From assembly GCF_026013545.1 (NCBI RefSeq), contig NZ_JAPDOG010000001.1:347815-411814 (forward strand): 64,000 nucleotides of DNA, read 5' to 3'. Positions 47,382-56,864 of the stretch are shown piece after piece; positions within the stretch are counted from its first letter, which is position 1; every line of letters starts with the position of its first letter. The translations under genes and the position numbers were made by a program. The DNA is from Defluviimonas salinarum (GTDB lineage Bacteria; Pseudomonadota; Alphaproteobacteria; Rhodobacterales; Rhodobacteraceae). Under the pieces are notes generated by a model, which was given only the letters and a program-made list of their open reading frames with translations, was not told where the DNA came from and made no database searches.

Positions 47382-49473
47382 CGGCCCCCTCCATCACCTC
47401 GGCGTCGTCGCCCTCCAGATCCTCCTCCAACGCGTCGTCCTCGTCGGCCGTTGGCTCATCCGCGGGAGCCGCAATCTCGATGTGCCGAACATCGAGTTTA
47501 CCGGTGACAACATCTGCGATCAGGCGTTCGCGATATTCTTGAATAAAGCCAATCTCGCGCGCCGCGCGCTCTGCGGTCGTCTCCAGTGGCGTACATTCCT
47601 GCGTTAGACGATCCAGTATGACGTCCTGTTCGTCCTTTGGGGGGACAGGAATGGGTATGGCTTTCATGTAGCTTTGGGTGAGCTTGTCACGCGTCGCGCC
47701 CCCGACGTAGTTCGTATAGTCCGCGCAGTTCAGCGCGTGCACAATGAACTCAGGTCGATTTCCGGGCTTTGGCCGAAGGACGTGGATGTGATTGTTCGGC
47801 CAAACCTTCCCTTGTGAGAAGAACGCGACTGGCTTGTTGCGGTCAAAGAATGGAGCGCCATCCTCACCCAGAAGGATCAAGTCTTCGTCGAACAGAAAGT
47901 CGTTCAAGTGATCAATGATCTGGTTGGCACCCCAATAGGGAATGTCGCCCAGCATCTTTTCGCGGGCTGACGCCTCAAGCGGAACGCGCCGACCGTCCAG
48001 ACACGTGGAAAGATGACGTAGCGGAATGACCTCCCAATGCGCCGGAACCTCGGGCATCCAGTCGATGCCAGTGGGCTTCATCGGGGCGTCGGGGTTCAGG
48101 CCGCGCGTGACGGCCCGGTTGATGATCGCCTGCTTCTGCTCATTCAACAGCCCGATCAGCCGCCGCTTGTTGCGGATCAGGCGTGCCGTTAGACGGCCAT
48201 GGGCATCAAGGAAATCGGCAATCAGCGACTGTTCCTCTGTCGGAGGAAAAGAAGACGGCATCTGTTTGAACTCATCCCAATAGAGCCGGTTGCGGTCCGA
48301 CACGATGCCCCGCGAGAACTTATTCACCTCGCGCTTATAGGCATCGGTTCTGAACAGGTACGCGTAGTAGCGCGGCTCGACCTCAGGGAATGGACGAGCG
48401 ACAACATAGGCGGGGCTGATGAGGCCATCCGTGGGAGCGACGCCCACTGCGCCTTGCCACATCCGCATCATGTTGTAGGCGATGTCGCCCTTGGCGGCCC
48501 GCTTATACTTGCTGCGATCCGCCATCTGCTGCTTGCGCGTGCCGTTCTCCATGTCGCGAACGCGAACGCCCGTTCGCAGAGAAACCTCGAGGATCGGCAA
48601 TTCCTCGAAGCCGGTTTCGACGCGCTCAGCAAACAGGCGGCCATTGCGACGGACATCCCAATGCGCAGGGATCTCGCCCAGCCAAGGAAGACCACTCTCC
48701 CGATACTGAGGAAAACGCGCCGGGGCATTCCGGCCGCTCGCAGCTTCGATGTGAGGATTGGAATCTGCGGGCTTGGTCTCGGTAATCATTGGCTGCTCAA
48801 ATAGGGAAGGCTGGGGATCACTGGGCTGCGGTGGCGCGGTATCGGCGTGGGATGGCCGCCGAGTGGTCCAGCCGGGGATCTCGGCATTGGGCGCGGCCTG
48901 GACCGCCTCGATGGGCTGACCGAACAGCAGGAACTCGGAGATCGCCAGCGGCTCGATGAACCGCAAGCTCTCCGCCTCGTCGCCTTTCAGCTGCTCGCGC
49001 AGTTCCATCAGCAGCCGCCCGAGCACGTTCATACCGACGAGCGTGCCATCGTCGGCAACCTTCGCGCCCCAGAAATCATCCTTCCTGGATTGCTCGACGA
49101 TGGGGCGGTCCCCGGTCGCCAAGAGCAGCCTGCCGAACTCACGCCAGTTCTGCGCCAGCTTCACGCGCAGGCACCATCGCATGATCTTGACCCGCACAAA
49201 GTCCCAGTCGTGGCGGGACACCCGCCGGTACGGCTTGCTGCGCATCTTTGCCGTCATCGGGCTGTTCTCGCCGATGATGAGCTGCTGCACCTCGGGCATG
49301 TGCGGGAAGCGACATGCCTGATAGAGAGCTTCCGACGTGCGGATGCGAACGCCGTTCACCCGCAATGGAAAGCCCGGCGCCATGTTCGACAGACCACCAA
49401 ACCGCTCGTTCGTCTTGAGAAAGACGACGCTGGCGGCACGGTGATATGTGCGAACCTGGCTGGCCTGAGACAT
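47368..49473 (-). CDS. hsdS: NADAR domain fused to type I specificity subunit (HsdS)
   Basis: A 701-aa fusion. Residues about 17-163 are a NADAR (YbiA/DUF1768) domain: FGGLSNMAPGFPL, SEALYQACRFP (Glu48 and Tyr51 in the usual catalytic region), DFWGAK and NVLGRLLMELRE. A Pro/Ser-rich linker (about 164-255) leads into HsdS with two half-repeats starting LPWLGEIPAHWDV (262) and DWMPEVPAHWEV, each with a target-recognition domain and helix. NADAR enzymes act on NAD- or ADP-ribose-linked nucleobases, including removal of ADP-ribose from guanine. ATG 49473 shares one base with the upstream PRTase stop. I do not know this fusion from the literature. Confidence 0.85.
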   Translation of the reverse strand: MSQASQVRTYHRAASVVFLKTNERFGGLSNMAPGFPLRVNGVRIRTSEALYQACRFPHMPEVQQLIIGENSPMTAKMRSKPYRRVSRHDWDFVRVKIMRWCLRVKLAQNWREFGRLLLATGDRPIVEQSRKDDFWGAKVADDGTLVGMNVLGRLLMELREQLKGDEAESLRFIEPLAISEFLLFGQPIEAVQAAPNAEIPGWTTRRPSHADTAPPQPSDPQPSLFEQPMITETKPADSNPHIEAASGRNAPARFPQYRESGLPWLGEIPAHWDVRRNGRLFAERVETGFEELPILEVSLRTGVRVRDMENGTRKQQMADRSKYKRAAKGDIAYNMMRMWQGAVGVAPTDGLISPAYVVARPFPEVEPRYYAYLFRTDAYKREVNKFSRGIVSDRNRLYWDEFKQMPSSFPPTEEQSLIADFLDAHGRLTARLIRNKRRLIGLLNEQKQAIINRAVTRGLNPDAPMKPTGIDWMPEVPAHWEVIPLRHLSTCLDGRRVPLEASAREKMLGDIPYWGANQIIDHLNDFLFDEDLILLGEDGAPFFDRNKPVAFFSQGKVWPNNHIHVLRPKPGNRPEFIVHALNCADYTNYVGGATRDKLTQSYMKAIPIPVPPKDEQDVILDRLTQECTPLETTAERAAREIGFIQEYRERLIADVVTGKLDVRHIEIAAPADEPTADEDDALEEDLEGDDAEVMEGADADD

Positions 49474-50519
49474 CAGAACACGTCCTTCGCCAACATCGCC
49501 ATGAAGCGCTTCATCGACGTGTCGCTGTTGGTCGTCCGCGGGAACAGGGGGTGCCAAGGATCGCCCGCCCACAACGCCAGCGGCGCGTTGTTCGGACAGT
49601 TCCTGAAGGTGACGATCAGCGAGCCGAAGCCAAGGGTCTCAAGGAGCATGTTTCCCAACGGACGCTGGTACTTATTCAGGTTCGGGCACATCTGCCGAAT
49701 GCGCACGCCAGCTTTCAGAAATTCTTCTTCCAGAAGCTGGCGCGCCTCGTCGCTTGAAAAAATCCCCTTTCCACCGACCTGTCCTGGCGTTCGCAAGTGT
49801 GGCTTGTAGGTCATTGCTCCGACGTATTCCGCGACCGCCGGATCATCCGGGATGCGAACCGGCCGCAATACGTCTGAGGAATCTGTGTGAGCTCTCTGAT
49901 TTTCGAGATCTAGCTCGCACCACCAATGAAAGGTGATATCCTTCCCAGCGTCTTTCGCTGCCTTCAGTATATTCCCCTTGTTGTGCTGTTCAGCATAATA
50001 TCGGGCACCTGTGTGCATGGCGATCATTACTATATGCACTGTGGCTTTCGCAGGCGCGTCCCCGGCGATCCACTTCTCGATATCTTGCTTTACTCTGTTT
50101 CCGGTGAATGTCGCGTCATCAATGTAAAGGAAGACTTCCGCGTTTTTCCCGCACTCGGAGGCCTCGAAACCGCAGTTGGCCTCAAGCAGCTTGCTGAATA
50201 GCGCGATCATCTGCGTTTGGCTTGCTCCACCGCCCTGAATGTCGAGGAACTTTACGCCCTTCCAAAATGCACACGGGTCATCGCCAACCAGCTTCTTGGT
50301 CTGAAACAGGCCCGCCAGGAATTTCGCAGTCCTTGCGCGGGAAAAGTATGTCTTCTTGAGGACGTGATCCATCTCGCGCAGGATCGGGATTTGCACCGCA
50401 GCGTCGAACTGGTTGATCCAGCGCTCAACATGCGCCGGGGTTGGCGCAGGCAGGTCGCCCTCACGATAGTCGGCGGTTGTCGCCGCAATAGAAGCCAGAA
50501 GATCTTCCCGTTCAGCCAT
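49473..50519 (-). CDS. Phosphoribosyltransferase-like conflict protein (PRTase-CE type)
   Basis: A 348-aa soluble protein. LYIDDATFTGNR (131-142) is a phosphoribosyltransferase-type PRPP loop, two acidic residues followed by TFTG; upstream FLDIQGGGASQTQM (91-104) fits the preceding strand and loop. This matches the PRTase-like proteins reported from prokaryotic conflict systems. It is inserted in the restriction operon directly ahead of the NADAR-HsdS fusion and coupled to it (TGATG). Its DNA is AT-richer than hsdM and hsdR. With NADAR, it suggests chemistry on nucleobases or NAD-like nucleotides; the exact reaction is unknown. Confidence 0.72.
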   Translation of the reverse strand: MAEREDLLASIAATTADYREGDLPAPTPAHVERWINQFDAAVQIPILREMDHVLKKTYFSRARTAKFLAGLFQTKKLVGDDPCAFWKGVKFLDIQGGGASQTQMIALFSKLLEANCGFEASECGKNAEVFLYIDDATFTGNRVKQDIEKWIAGDAPAKATVHIVMIAMHTGARYYAEQHNKGNILKAAKDAGKDITFHWWCELDLENQRAHTDSSDVLRPVRIPDDPAVAEYVGAMTYKPHLRTPGQVGGKGIFSSDEARQLLEEEFLKAGVRIRQMCPNLNKYQRPLGNMLLETLGFGSLIVTFRNCPNNAPLALWAGDPWHPLFPRTTNSDTSMKRFMAMLAKDVF

Positions 50520-50559
50520 TCACCATTCCCCAATTCTGGCAGTGTATTCAGCGTACAAT

Positions 50560-52356
50560 CTAAAGTCCTTCGAAATATGTCTTGATCTTCTGCGCCATCA
50601 GCTTGCGCCGCTCCTCCAAGAAGTCGTCAAAGGCGGGGATCTCCCCGTCCAGCATGCACTCTGGCAAGCAGCTCATTCGAAGATTTGCCCGCATCTCCTC
50701 AATCGTCGTGATGCCACCATACTTCTTGGCGCCGCCGTTGCACTGGTCCGCCAGCTCGCTAAAGTAGACCTTCGGATCGCGGTCACCGATGCCAATGTTG
50801 ATCTCGCTCTGGGCCAGGACGAAGTTGGCGATCTGGTTGTAGCGGCCGCGTGTGAGACCTTGGCCCTTGAGGTGATTGCGCGGATAGACATGGTGCACGT
50901 CGCTGCGGTTCAGCAGCAGGTCACGCACGGTGATGTCCCGCGACAGGAAGCCGAGGTCGCCGAGCTTCACCTGCGCTGCCCGATAGACAAGGAAATAGGG
51001 GCTCGAGGCGGAGGAGGTGTCCATCTCCTGTGGTAGCAGAGTGTTCCAGAAGCTTTCAGGCAGCTCCGCGTCGATCACCGCGTCCGTATAGACCGCAAGA
51101 CCGCGGGACTCGATCTGGCGGATATCGAAGTCGAAAGCCGTCTCGGGGCTGCCCGAATAGCGCCCGCGCAGAAGCGACATGACATACCAGCGCCGCACGA
51201 GACGCTCGATGTCGGCGGCCGGTATGCCTTCGGCGCGGCCACGAAGGTAGAGGATGTACGCGAAGTTGATTGCGTTCTGACTACGGATCAGGCCCGAGGT
51301 GACGAACCCGGCCGAGCGCAGGATCATCGTCAGCCTGTCGAAATGGGTCTTGTTGATGAAGTTGAGGACACCGGTCTTCAGCTTGTCGAAGGCCTCCTCG
51401 GCGACCGCTTCCTCGTACTGCTTCGTCTCGAAGTTACGTCCCGACAGCAGGGCGACCAAATCCTGCAGCTTGCCCCTGCGGAACTCCGACGTGAACGCCA
51501 CGCGCAGCATGTCGGTGTAGGACGGGTCGTAGAGGTCGTCGTTCACGTCCTTTAGCCAGCGCATCTTCGGCAGGAACTCGGAAGTGGCGAATGCCTTGTC
51601 GCCCTTCTCGATGCGAGGCAGGAATTCGGGCGCGACGGCGAGGTGACAGAAATAGTCGATCGCCTTGCGCAGCATGTTGCCGCCATAGGTCTCGTTCGCC
51701 GCGATTTTCGACATGGCGAAATCAGCTTGGCTGAGCGATGCCCCGGCCGAATTCACCCGGATGAAGATTTCGGTGACCGTCTCGATGTCGAGGTCTTCGG
51801 CCAGCTCGATAATGCCGACCTGGTTGTTGATGATCTTGCGAACTTTCTCCAGCACCAATGAAATCTGGTCCTGATCAGTCTCTGGATTGCGCGCTGCATA
51901 TTCACGCGTGAGTTTGGTCAGGCTCGCGTCAGGCGCAAAGACCGTCGCCAGGTCCGCAATCCATGAGGCGTCCTTCTGGATGGCCGGGTTCGAAACCTCG
52001 AAGCGCTCCTCGACCGGGTGGAACGCGATCCGGATGCGTACGGTCTCGTAATCCTTGGTCAGCACCTCCTGGCCGAGCAACGCGGCCATGAGCGCTGTGA
52101 CGCGCTGCTGCCCGTCGATCAGGATGCGTTTGCCCGAGGATGTGGAGCCGTCTTTCAGCCGGACCGACGGGTTACGCCAGGCGATCAGATAGCCGACCGG
52201 ATAGCCCTGATAGAGGGAATCCAGAAGGTTCCGGACCTTGGTCGCATCCCATACGAAGGGCCGCTGGATTTCCGGTATCGCGATCTCGCCGGACTTTACC
52301 CAGGTGAGCAGGGTTTCGATCGGATGGGGGGTGACCGAGTACCGTTGGGTGGCCAT
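50560..52356 (-). CDS. DUF262 protein (GmrSD-like nuclease)
   Basis: A 598-aa protein. The N-terminal DUF262 domain has [11 protein letters not shown] (27-37) and DGQQRVTAL (81-89), a ParB-like NTP-binding motif; the C-terminal part has [11 protein letters not shown] (486-496), resembling an HNH/His-Me nuclease. This is the layout of GmrSD and related type IV restriction proteins, which attack modified DNA. It sits between hsdM and the PRTase gene, two bases after the hsdM stop. It could add a second, modification-dependent layer, or steer the type I enzyme. Confidence 0.9.
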   Translation of the reverse strand: MATQRYSVTPHPIETLLTWVKSGEIAIPEIQRPFVWDATKVRNLLDSLYQGYPVGYLIAWRNPSVRLKDGSTSSGKRILIDGQQRVTALMAALLGQEVLTKDYETVRIRIAFHPVEERFEVSNPAIQKDASWIADLATVFAPDASLTKLTREYAARNPETDQDQISLVLEKVRKIINNQVGIIELAEDLDIETVTEIFIRVNSAGASLSQADFAMSKIAANETYGGNMLRKAIDYFCHLAVAPEFLPRIEKGDKAFATSEFLPKMRWLKDVNDDLYDPSYTDMLRVAFTSEFRRGKLQDLVALLSGRNFETKQYEEAVAEEAFDKLKTGVLNFINKTHFDRLTMILRSAGFVTSGLIRSQNAINFAYILYLRGRAEGIPAADIERLVRRWYVMSLLRGRYSGSPETAFDFDIRQIESRGLAVYTDAVIDAELPESFWNTLLPQEMDTSSASSPYFLVYRAAQVKLGDLGFLSRDITVRDLLLNRSDVHHVYPRNHLKGQGLTRGRYNQIANFVLAQSEINIGIGDRDPKVYFSELADQCNGGAKKYGGITTIEEMRANLRMSCLPECMLDGEIPAFDDFLEERRKLMAQKIKTYFEGL

Positions 52357-52358
52357 GT

Positions 52359-54491
52359 TCAGCGGCCTCCCGTCAGCACGTCTTCAAGAAGGCCTTCGGT
52401 TTCCTGCTCCAGAGCCCGGATGTCGGCCTCGATCTCCTGGAGCGTCCGCAGCGGCTGCGGCTTGTAGAAGTGCCGTGTGAAAGAGATTTCATAGCCGATG
52501 ACCGTCTTGGACGGATCGATCCAGGCGTCGGCCGCATGAGGCAGAACCTCGCGACGGAAGAACGCCTCGATACCGCCGTCTTCCAAGAACGGCACCTGTT
52601 CGGTGTCCCTCAACTCCGTGTCCGGCTCAAATTCGACGATCGCTGGTTTGCCACCGACGGTCCGATGATAGTTGCCGTAGAGCGCATCAGATTCAGCATC
52701 GGCGCCCGGCTTGATCTTGGACACCTTCTTGATGACCGGTTCCGCTCCGGGATCCTTGATGCCCAACCCTGCCATCAGGAGCTTCTGGCGCTTGGCCGTC
52801 ATACGGACGCCGCGCTTGCCCGCCACAGCTTCGGCTTCTTCAAGGAAGCGGTTGAAATCGAGATGGGGGCCTTCGCCAAGTCGCTCGGTTACTGCTTCCA
52901 CGACGCCAATGAGGGGCTCTTCAGCAGCCTCCGTGCACGTCTTCGCGAAGCGACGCTGCGCGCTCGCGGACAGTCCGACCTTCAAGCGCAAGGGCCGCTC
53001 GACCGTCACCTTCCAGTAACCGAACGCCGCGTTCGGGAAGATCTTCGACTGCTCGCTTTCCTCGCTGTTTAGGAAGCTGTCGCAGATGCGCTTGATGTCA
53101 TCCGTCCCGAGAATGCAATTCTTCTTTCCGAGGTTTTTTCGCAGAGGTTTGAACCACGCCGTCGCGTCAATCAGCTGGACCTTGCCCTTGCGGGACTCTG
53201 CCTTGCGATTGCTGAGCACCCAAATGTACGTCGCGATACCGGTGTTGTAGAAGATATTCAGCGGCAGCGCGATGATTGCCTCAAGCCAATCATTCTCGAT
53301 GACCCAGCGTCGCACATTGCTTTCGCCTGAACCCGCATCGCCGGTGAACAGTGACGAGCCGTTGTGGACCTCGGCGATCCGGCTGCCGACCTTGGTGGCC
53401 TTCTTCATCTTGCTCAGCATATTGGCCAGAAACACCATCTGGCCGTCGCTGGAGCGCGTGATCAGGCTGTACTCGGGATCGCCACCGTGCTCGATCACGA
53501 AGCGGGGGTCAGTGATGTCCTTTTTGCCGCCGAGCCGGTCGAGATCGGATTTCCAGCTCTTGCCGTAGGGTGGGTTCGAAAGCATGAAATCGAACTCGCG
53601 CGATGGGAATGCATCGCTGGAGAGCGTGGAGCCGTACTTCATGTTCTCGGCTTCGGCGCCTTCACCCTTGAGGATGAGGTCCGCCTTGCTGATGGCGAAG
53701 GTCTCTGGGTTGACCTCCTGTCCGTAGAGGTGGACGGACACTTCCTTGCGATGGTCTGCAGCCAGCTTGACCAGCGTCTCTTCCGCCACTGTCAGCATGC
53801 CGCCCGTGCCGCAGGCGCCGTCGTAGACGAGATAGGTGCCGGACTGAATTTCATCCGCGATCGGCATGAAGATCAGGTACGCCATGAGCTCCACCACGTC
53901 GCGCGGCGTGAAGTGCTCTCCGGCCTCTTCGTTGTTTTCTTCGTTGAATCGCCTGATTAGTTCCTCAAAAATTGTTCCCATGGAGTGGTTGTCGAGCCCC
54001 GGCAGACGCACACTTCCGTCCTGGTGCAACACGGGCTTGGGGCTGAGATTGACCGATGGGTCGAGGAACTTTTCGATCAGGAACCCGAGCGCGTCCGCTT
54101 CGACAAGCGTTGGGATCTGATTGCGGAACTTGAACTTGTCGAGCACTTCCTGAACGTTCGGCGAGAAGCCGTCGAGGTAGGCCTCGAAGTCCGACTTCAG
54201 CTGCTGGCGGCGCGCGCGAGACGTGAGGTCGCGAAGCCGGAACTGCGATGTGTTGTAGAAGGCTTCGCCCGACGCCTGGCAAAGAGCCGCGTGCTGGTTG
54301 GCGATTCCTGCCTTGTCCAGCTGCGCCTTCATGGCCAAGACCGCGTCCTTGGTCGGTTCAAGCACGGCGTCGAGCCGACGAATGACGGTCATCGGCAGAA
54401 TGACGTCCCGGTATTTGCCGCGAACATAGACATCGCGCAGAACATCATCGGCGATGTTCCAGATAAAATTGCTGATGTTCAGATCGCTCAC
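52359..54491 (-). CDS. hsdM: Type I restriction enzyme M subunit
   Basis: A 710-aa N6-adenine methyltransferase. I set the start at GTG 54491, which overlaps the HTH stop (GTGA) after GAGGGGG; the longer frame upstream lies inside the HTH gene. Motifs: [14 protein letters not shown] (193-206), SAM-binding [10 protein letters not shown] (223-232) and NPPYG (306-310). The C-terminal ~200 residues exceed common HsdM (about 520 aa) and end with [14 protein letters not shown], an HsdS-contact-like helix. It methylates the recognition site together with HsdS. Confidence 0.95.
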   Translation of the reverse strand: MSDLNISNFIWNIADDVLRDVYVRGKYRDVILPMTVIRRLDAVLEPTKDAVLAMKAQLDKAGIANQHAALCQASGEAFYNTSQFRLRDLTSRARRQQLKSDFEAYLDGFSPNVQEVLDKFKFRNQIPTLVEADALGFLIEKFLDPSVNLSPKPVLHQDGSVRLPGLDNHSMGTIFEELIRRFNEENNEEAGEHFTPRDVVELMAYLIFMPIADEIQSGTYLVYDGACGTGGMLTVAEETLVKLAADHRKEVSVHLYGQEVNPETFAISKADLILKGEGAEAENMKYGSTLSSDAFPSREFDFMLSNPPYGKSWKSDLDRLGGKKDITDPRFVIEHGGDPEYSLITRSSDGQMVFLANMLSKMKKATKVGSRIAEVHNGSSLFTGDAGSGESNVRRWVIENDWLEAIIALPLNIFYNTGIATYIWVLSNRKAESRKGKVQLIDATAWFKPLRKNLGKKNCILGTDDIKRICDSFLNSEESEQSKIFPNAAFGYWKVTVERPLRLKVGLSASAQRRFAKTCTEAAEEPLIGVVEAVTERLGEGPHLDFNRFLEEAEAVAGKRGVRMTAKRQKLLMAGLGIKDPGAEPVIKKVSKIKPGADAESDALYGNYHRTVGGKPAIVEFEPDTELRDTEQVPFLEDGGIEAFFRREVLPHAADAWIDPSKTVIGYEISFTRHFYKPQPLRTLQEIEADIRALEQETEGLLEDVLTGGR

Positions 54492-54703
54492 TCGGGCCCC
54501 CTCAAACTCTCTTTTTTCGCAGCTTTTTTCTGCAGATCGATCCAGCCATCGAGGTCCGACCTCTTGAAGCGCCATGCGCCGGCCACTTTGAAACCCGGCA
54601 GATCGCCGCGCTTTGCGAGCCGATAAACCGTCTTTTCGTCGACGTTCAGGTAGCCAGCCACATCCCGCACGGTCATGGCTTGGTCAGCCGCATCCGCCAT
54701 CAC
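54488..54703 (-). CDS. Excisionase-type HTH regulator of the restriction operon
   Basis: A 71-aa MerR/excisionase-like winged-helix protein: MTVRDVAGYLNVDEKTVYRL (10-29), wing FKVAGAWRFKRSDLDGWI. It is first in the restriction operon and is translationally coupled to hsdM (GTGA). Such a position suggests control of the operon, as done by C proteins in other restriction systems, although the fold is a different one. An inverted repeat and tandem repeats upstream (54745-54823) are possible targets. Confidence 0.85.
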   Translation of the reverse strand: MMADAADQAMTVRDVAGYLNVDEKTVYRLAKRGDLPGFKVAGAWRFKRSDLDGWIDLQKKAAKKESLRGPE

Positions 54704-54744
54704 AACGCCCTCAATGTTTCTCTGAACATATCAGGGCAAGCTAG

Positions 54745-54823
54745 GGTAAGCCAGTCCAATGCTGGCTACCGCTGGTCGAAGACTACAGGTCTAGCCCAAT
54801 CAATACAGGTCAATCCTCAATCA
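54745..54823. promoter_or_regulatory. Inverted repeat and tandem repeats upstream of restriction operon
   Basis: GGTAAGCCAG (54745-54754) pairs with CTGGCTACC (54762-54770) with one bulge, and TACAGGTC occurs at 54784 and 54804, exactly 20 bases apart, each followed by a CAATCA-containing stretch. The gap from 54704 to 55041 has no gene; the rest of it is plain GC-rich sequence in which I see nothing else. Candidate operator or element boundary. Confidence 0.4.
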
Positions 54824-55041
54824 GAAACGAGCGTGCCGAGCCGAGCAACGACTCGACACGCCCGAAGTTTGACACAACCGCAAGCGCGGCCGCGCGGCCG
54901 GCGAAAACTCGAGCCAGCCTGGTGGGCTCCGTGCGGGTTCGCCGCCATCCCCACCGCCGCGCTCGATCCGGCCCACAGTCCGGCGTCTCCCGCGGTCCCC
55001 GCGCTTATCGGGTCCGGGTCCCCTTCATTCGCCGCGAACGG

Positions 55042-55959
55042 CTACTCGGCGTCGGCGGCCTCGGTCGGCGTGATCTCGGTGATCGTCTGGAACTCGCCGA
55101 GGAACTCGGGATGGTTCTGCGCCAGGTAGCGTACGACCCGGGCGTTCCCGAGCAGCTTGCCGACATAGCCCTTGATCACGGTCAGATGCAGGTGGTCCTG
55201 GCCGTAGGTGTCCTGGATCGAGGCGATCCCCTCCTGCAGACGGGCCAGTTCCTGCTCCATGCGCGCCATGGCCTCGGGGGTGATGCCCTTGACCTTCTTC
55301 GGCTTGGAGGACTCGACCAGTTGGGCCTGCGGCGTTCCCGCGAGGATCGCGTTCACGTAGGCGACGGAATAGTTGTTCGCGTTGACCAGAAGCTCTGCCG
55401 CCTCGATCTGCCGCATGGTCTTCATCTTGCGAAGCGCATCGAACACGGCGTTCGTGCACGGCTTGTCTTTCAGGATCGCGACGGCTTCTTCGCAGATGCC
55501 GTCAAGCAGGCGCGCCTTACGCCGGATGCTGCTCATGTTGAGATCGAGCGCGAGCGCGATCTTCTCTTCAGGCACGCCGCGCTCGATCGCCTTGCGGATC
55601 ATCTTGTGTTCCTGGATCGGCGCGAGGCGGCTGACCTGCCGATTGTAGGTGAAAGCCTCGTCGTCTGTGGAAACGAGACATTCCACCTCGCTTTCGCCTG
55701 CGTCTTTCAGCGCCTCGATCCGCAGGTGGCCGTCCAGCAGCAACCAGGTGGCCGACTTGTCCGGGTTCCGAACCACGACGGGCGGCTCGACGATCCCGAT
55801 CTGCGCGATGGAGGCCACTATCTGACGGTATTTCCGGCTAGACTTCGCGGTCTTGCCCAAGGCGCGAAGCGGCAATATCGCGTCGATGGGGAGGGTCACG
55901 CAGTCGTCCTCGAACCCGAGCGTGACGCGCTTCGTGGTGTCGCGAGCGTCGCGCTTCAT
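55042..55959 (-). CDS. ParB/RepB-type plasmid partition-like protein
   Basis: A 305-aa protein with a ParB N-terminal domain (LLLDGHLRIEAL, 73-84; RLAPIQEHKMI, 111-121), an HTH around 128-150 (EEKIALALDLNMSSIRRKARLL region), and a C-terminal part of the RepB partition type. Last gene in a leftward three-gene operon, overlapping the upstream ParB by four bases. No ParA gene is present, so ordinary plasmid partition cannot be carried out by this set alone. Paired ParB-like proteins next to a recombinase may help synapsis or element maintenance. Confidence 0.88.
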   Translation of the reverse strand: MKRDARDTTKRVTLGFEDDCVTLPIDAILPLRALGKTAKSSRKYRQIVASIAQIGIVEPPVVVRNPDKSATWLLLDGHLRIEALKDAGESEVECLVSTDDEAFTYNRQVSRLAPIQEHKMIRKAIERGVPEEKIALALDLNMSSIRRKARLLDGICEEAVAILKDKPCTNAVFDALRKMKTMRQIEAAELLVNANNYSVAYVNAILAGTPQAQLVESSKPKKVKGITPEAMARMEQELARLQEGIASIQDTYGQDHLHLTVIKGYVGKLLGNARVVRYLAQNHPEFLGEFQTITEITPTEAADAE

Positions 55960-56864
55960 GCCAGTGTCCCCTCAGTCACGGACCGCGCGAGATCGGCGGG
56001 CATCGTCTCAAGCCCCTCCGCCCGGAGCAGGGTCATGAAATGCGCATCCGCGCAGAGCTTTCGGAAGGCCTCGCGCACGAACATAAGCCGGCTCTGGGTG
56101 AGCTCTGCCTTTTTGATCAGAAGCTTCTGGCGCGTGGCTTCCTGCTGATACGCCCGGACAAGCCCCTCGCTCGTCAGGGCACGTTTTGGAGGCTTGCGCC
56201 CGAGCGGGTTGCTGTGGAGTTGCGGACCGCGCAGTTCGCGCTGCTGGATCAGGCGGCGCACGAGCGCCAGCTTCCGGCCCCGCAGCTTGTTCTGGGTATA
56301 GGCGTCCATCAGCGCCTTCTGCGCGCCCTTCGCGTCCGTCTTGGATATCTGGATGGCGAGGTTCAGCGGGAGGACGCCGGTCTCCACGGCCGAGACCAGG
56401 CGCTCTTCGCCTTTCTCCAACAGACCAGCGATCATATTCACATACTCGGTGGACACGCCAATCTTCTCGCCGATCTGGCGGTCGTTGTAGCCGCGCTGGC
56501 GGAGTGCGCCGATCTCGCGCATCAGGTCGATGGGGTTGTGCTGCCGCCGCGCACAGTTCTCGACGAGGCTCATGACGAGGCAATCGCTTTCGTCGGCCTC
56601 GATCACGATGGCCGGGATCCGGTCCTGCTTCAGTTCGATGAAGGCCTCGAGTCGACCCTGTCCGCAGACAAGGTCGTATTCCTGCGGATCTGTCCCGGCG
56701 CGCGGCGCCACGGTGATCGGGCGCTTCAGGCCGATCCGTGCTATGTTCTCCACCATCTCCTCGAAGGTGCGACGGTTGCGGACGCGGGGATTGAGAACCC
56801 GGATCCGTTCGGTCGGGATCAGGGTCACCTGCTTCTGGCTGGTCGGCTCCATGTCGTCGGGCAT
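55956..56864 (-). CDS. ParB-family protein
   Basis: A 302-aa ParB-like protein starting at ATG 56864 after GGAGG (ten bases upstream). LVCGQGRLEAF (65-75) and VENCARRQHNPID (101-113) match the two CTP-binding ParB boxes; a KorB-like HTH lies at about 118-146 (YNDRQIGEKIGVSTEYVNMI). The C-terminal half is basic and helical. Its start shares one base with the recombinase stop. It is the middle gene of recombinase-ParB-RepB. Whether it spreads on DNA like true ParB is unknown. Confidence 0.9.
   Translation of the reverse strand: MPDDMEPTSQKQVTLIPTERIRVLNPRVRNRRTFEEMVENIARIGLKRPITVAPRAGTDPQEYDLVCGQGRLEAFIELKQDRIPAIVIEADESDCLVMSLVENCARRQHNPIDLMREIGALRQRGYNDRQIGEKIGVSTEYVNMIAGLLEKGEERLVSAVETGVLPLNLAIQISKTDAKGAQKALMDAYTQNKLRGRKLALVRRLIQQRELRGPQLHSNPLGRKPPKRALTSEGLVRAYQQEATRQKLLIKKAELTQSRLMFVREAFRKLCADAHFMTLLRAEGLETMPADLARSVTEGTLA

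Noticed and set aside
45354-47507. Plus-strand open frames opposite hsdR
   Set aside because: Val/Leu/Arg-rich antisense of a protein with complete HsdR motifs.
49474-49572. N-terminal extension of the NADAR-HsdS frame
   Set aside because: The extra 33 codons lie inside the PRTase gene, do not resemble NADAR, and a better start with GAAGGACG upstream is at 49473.
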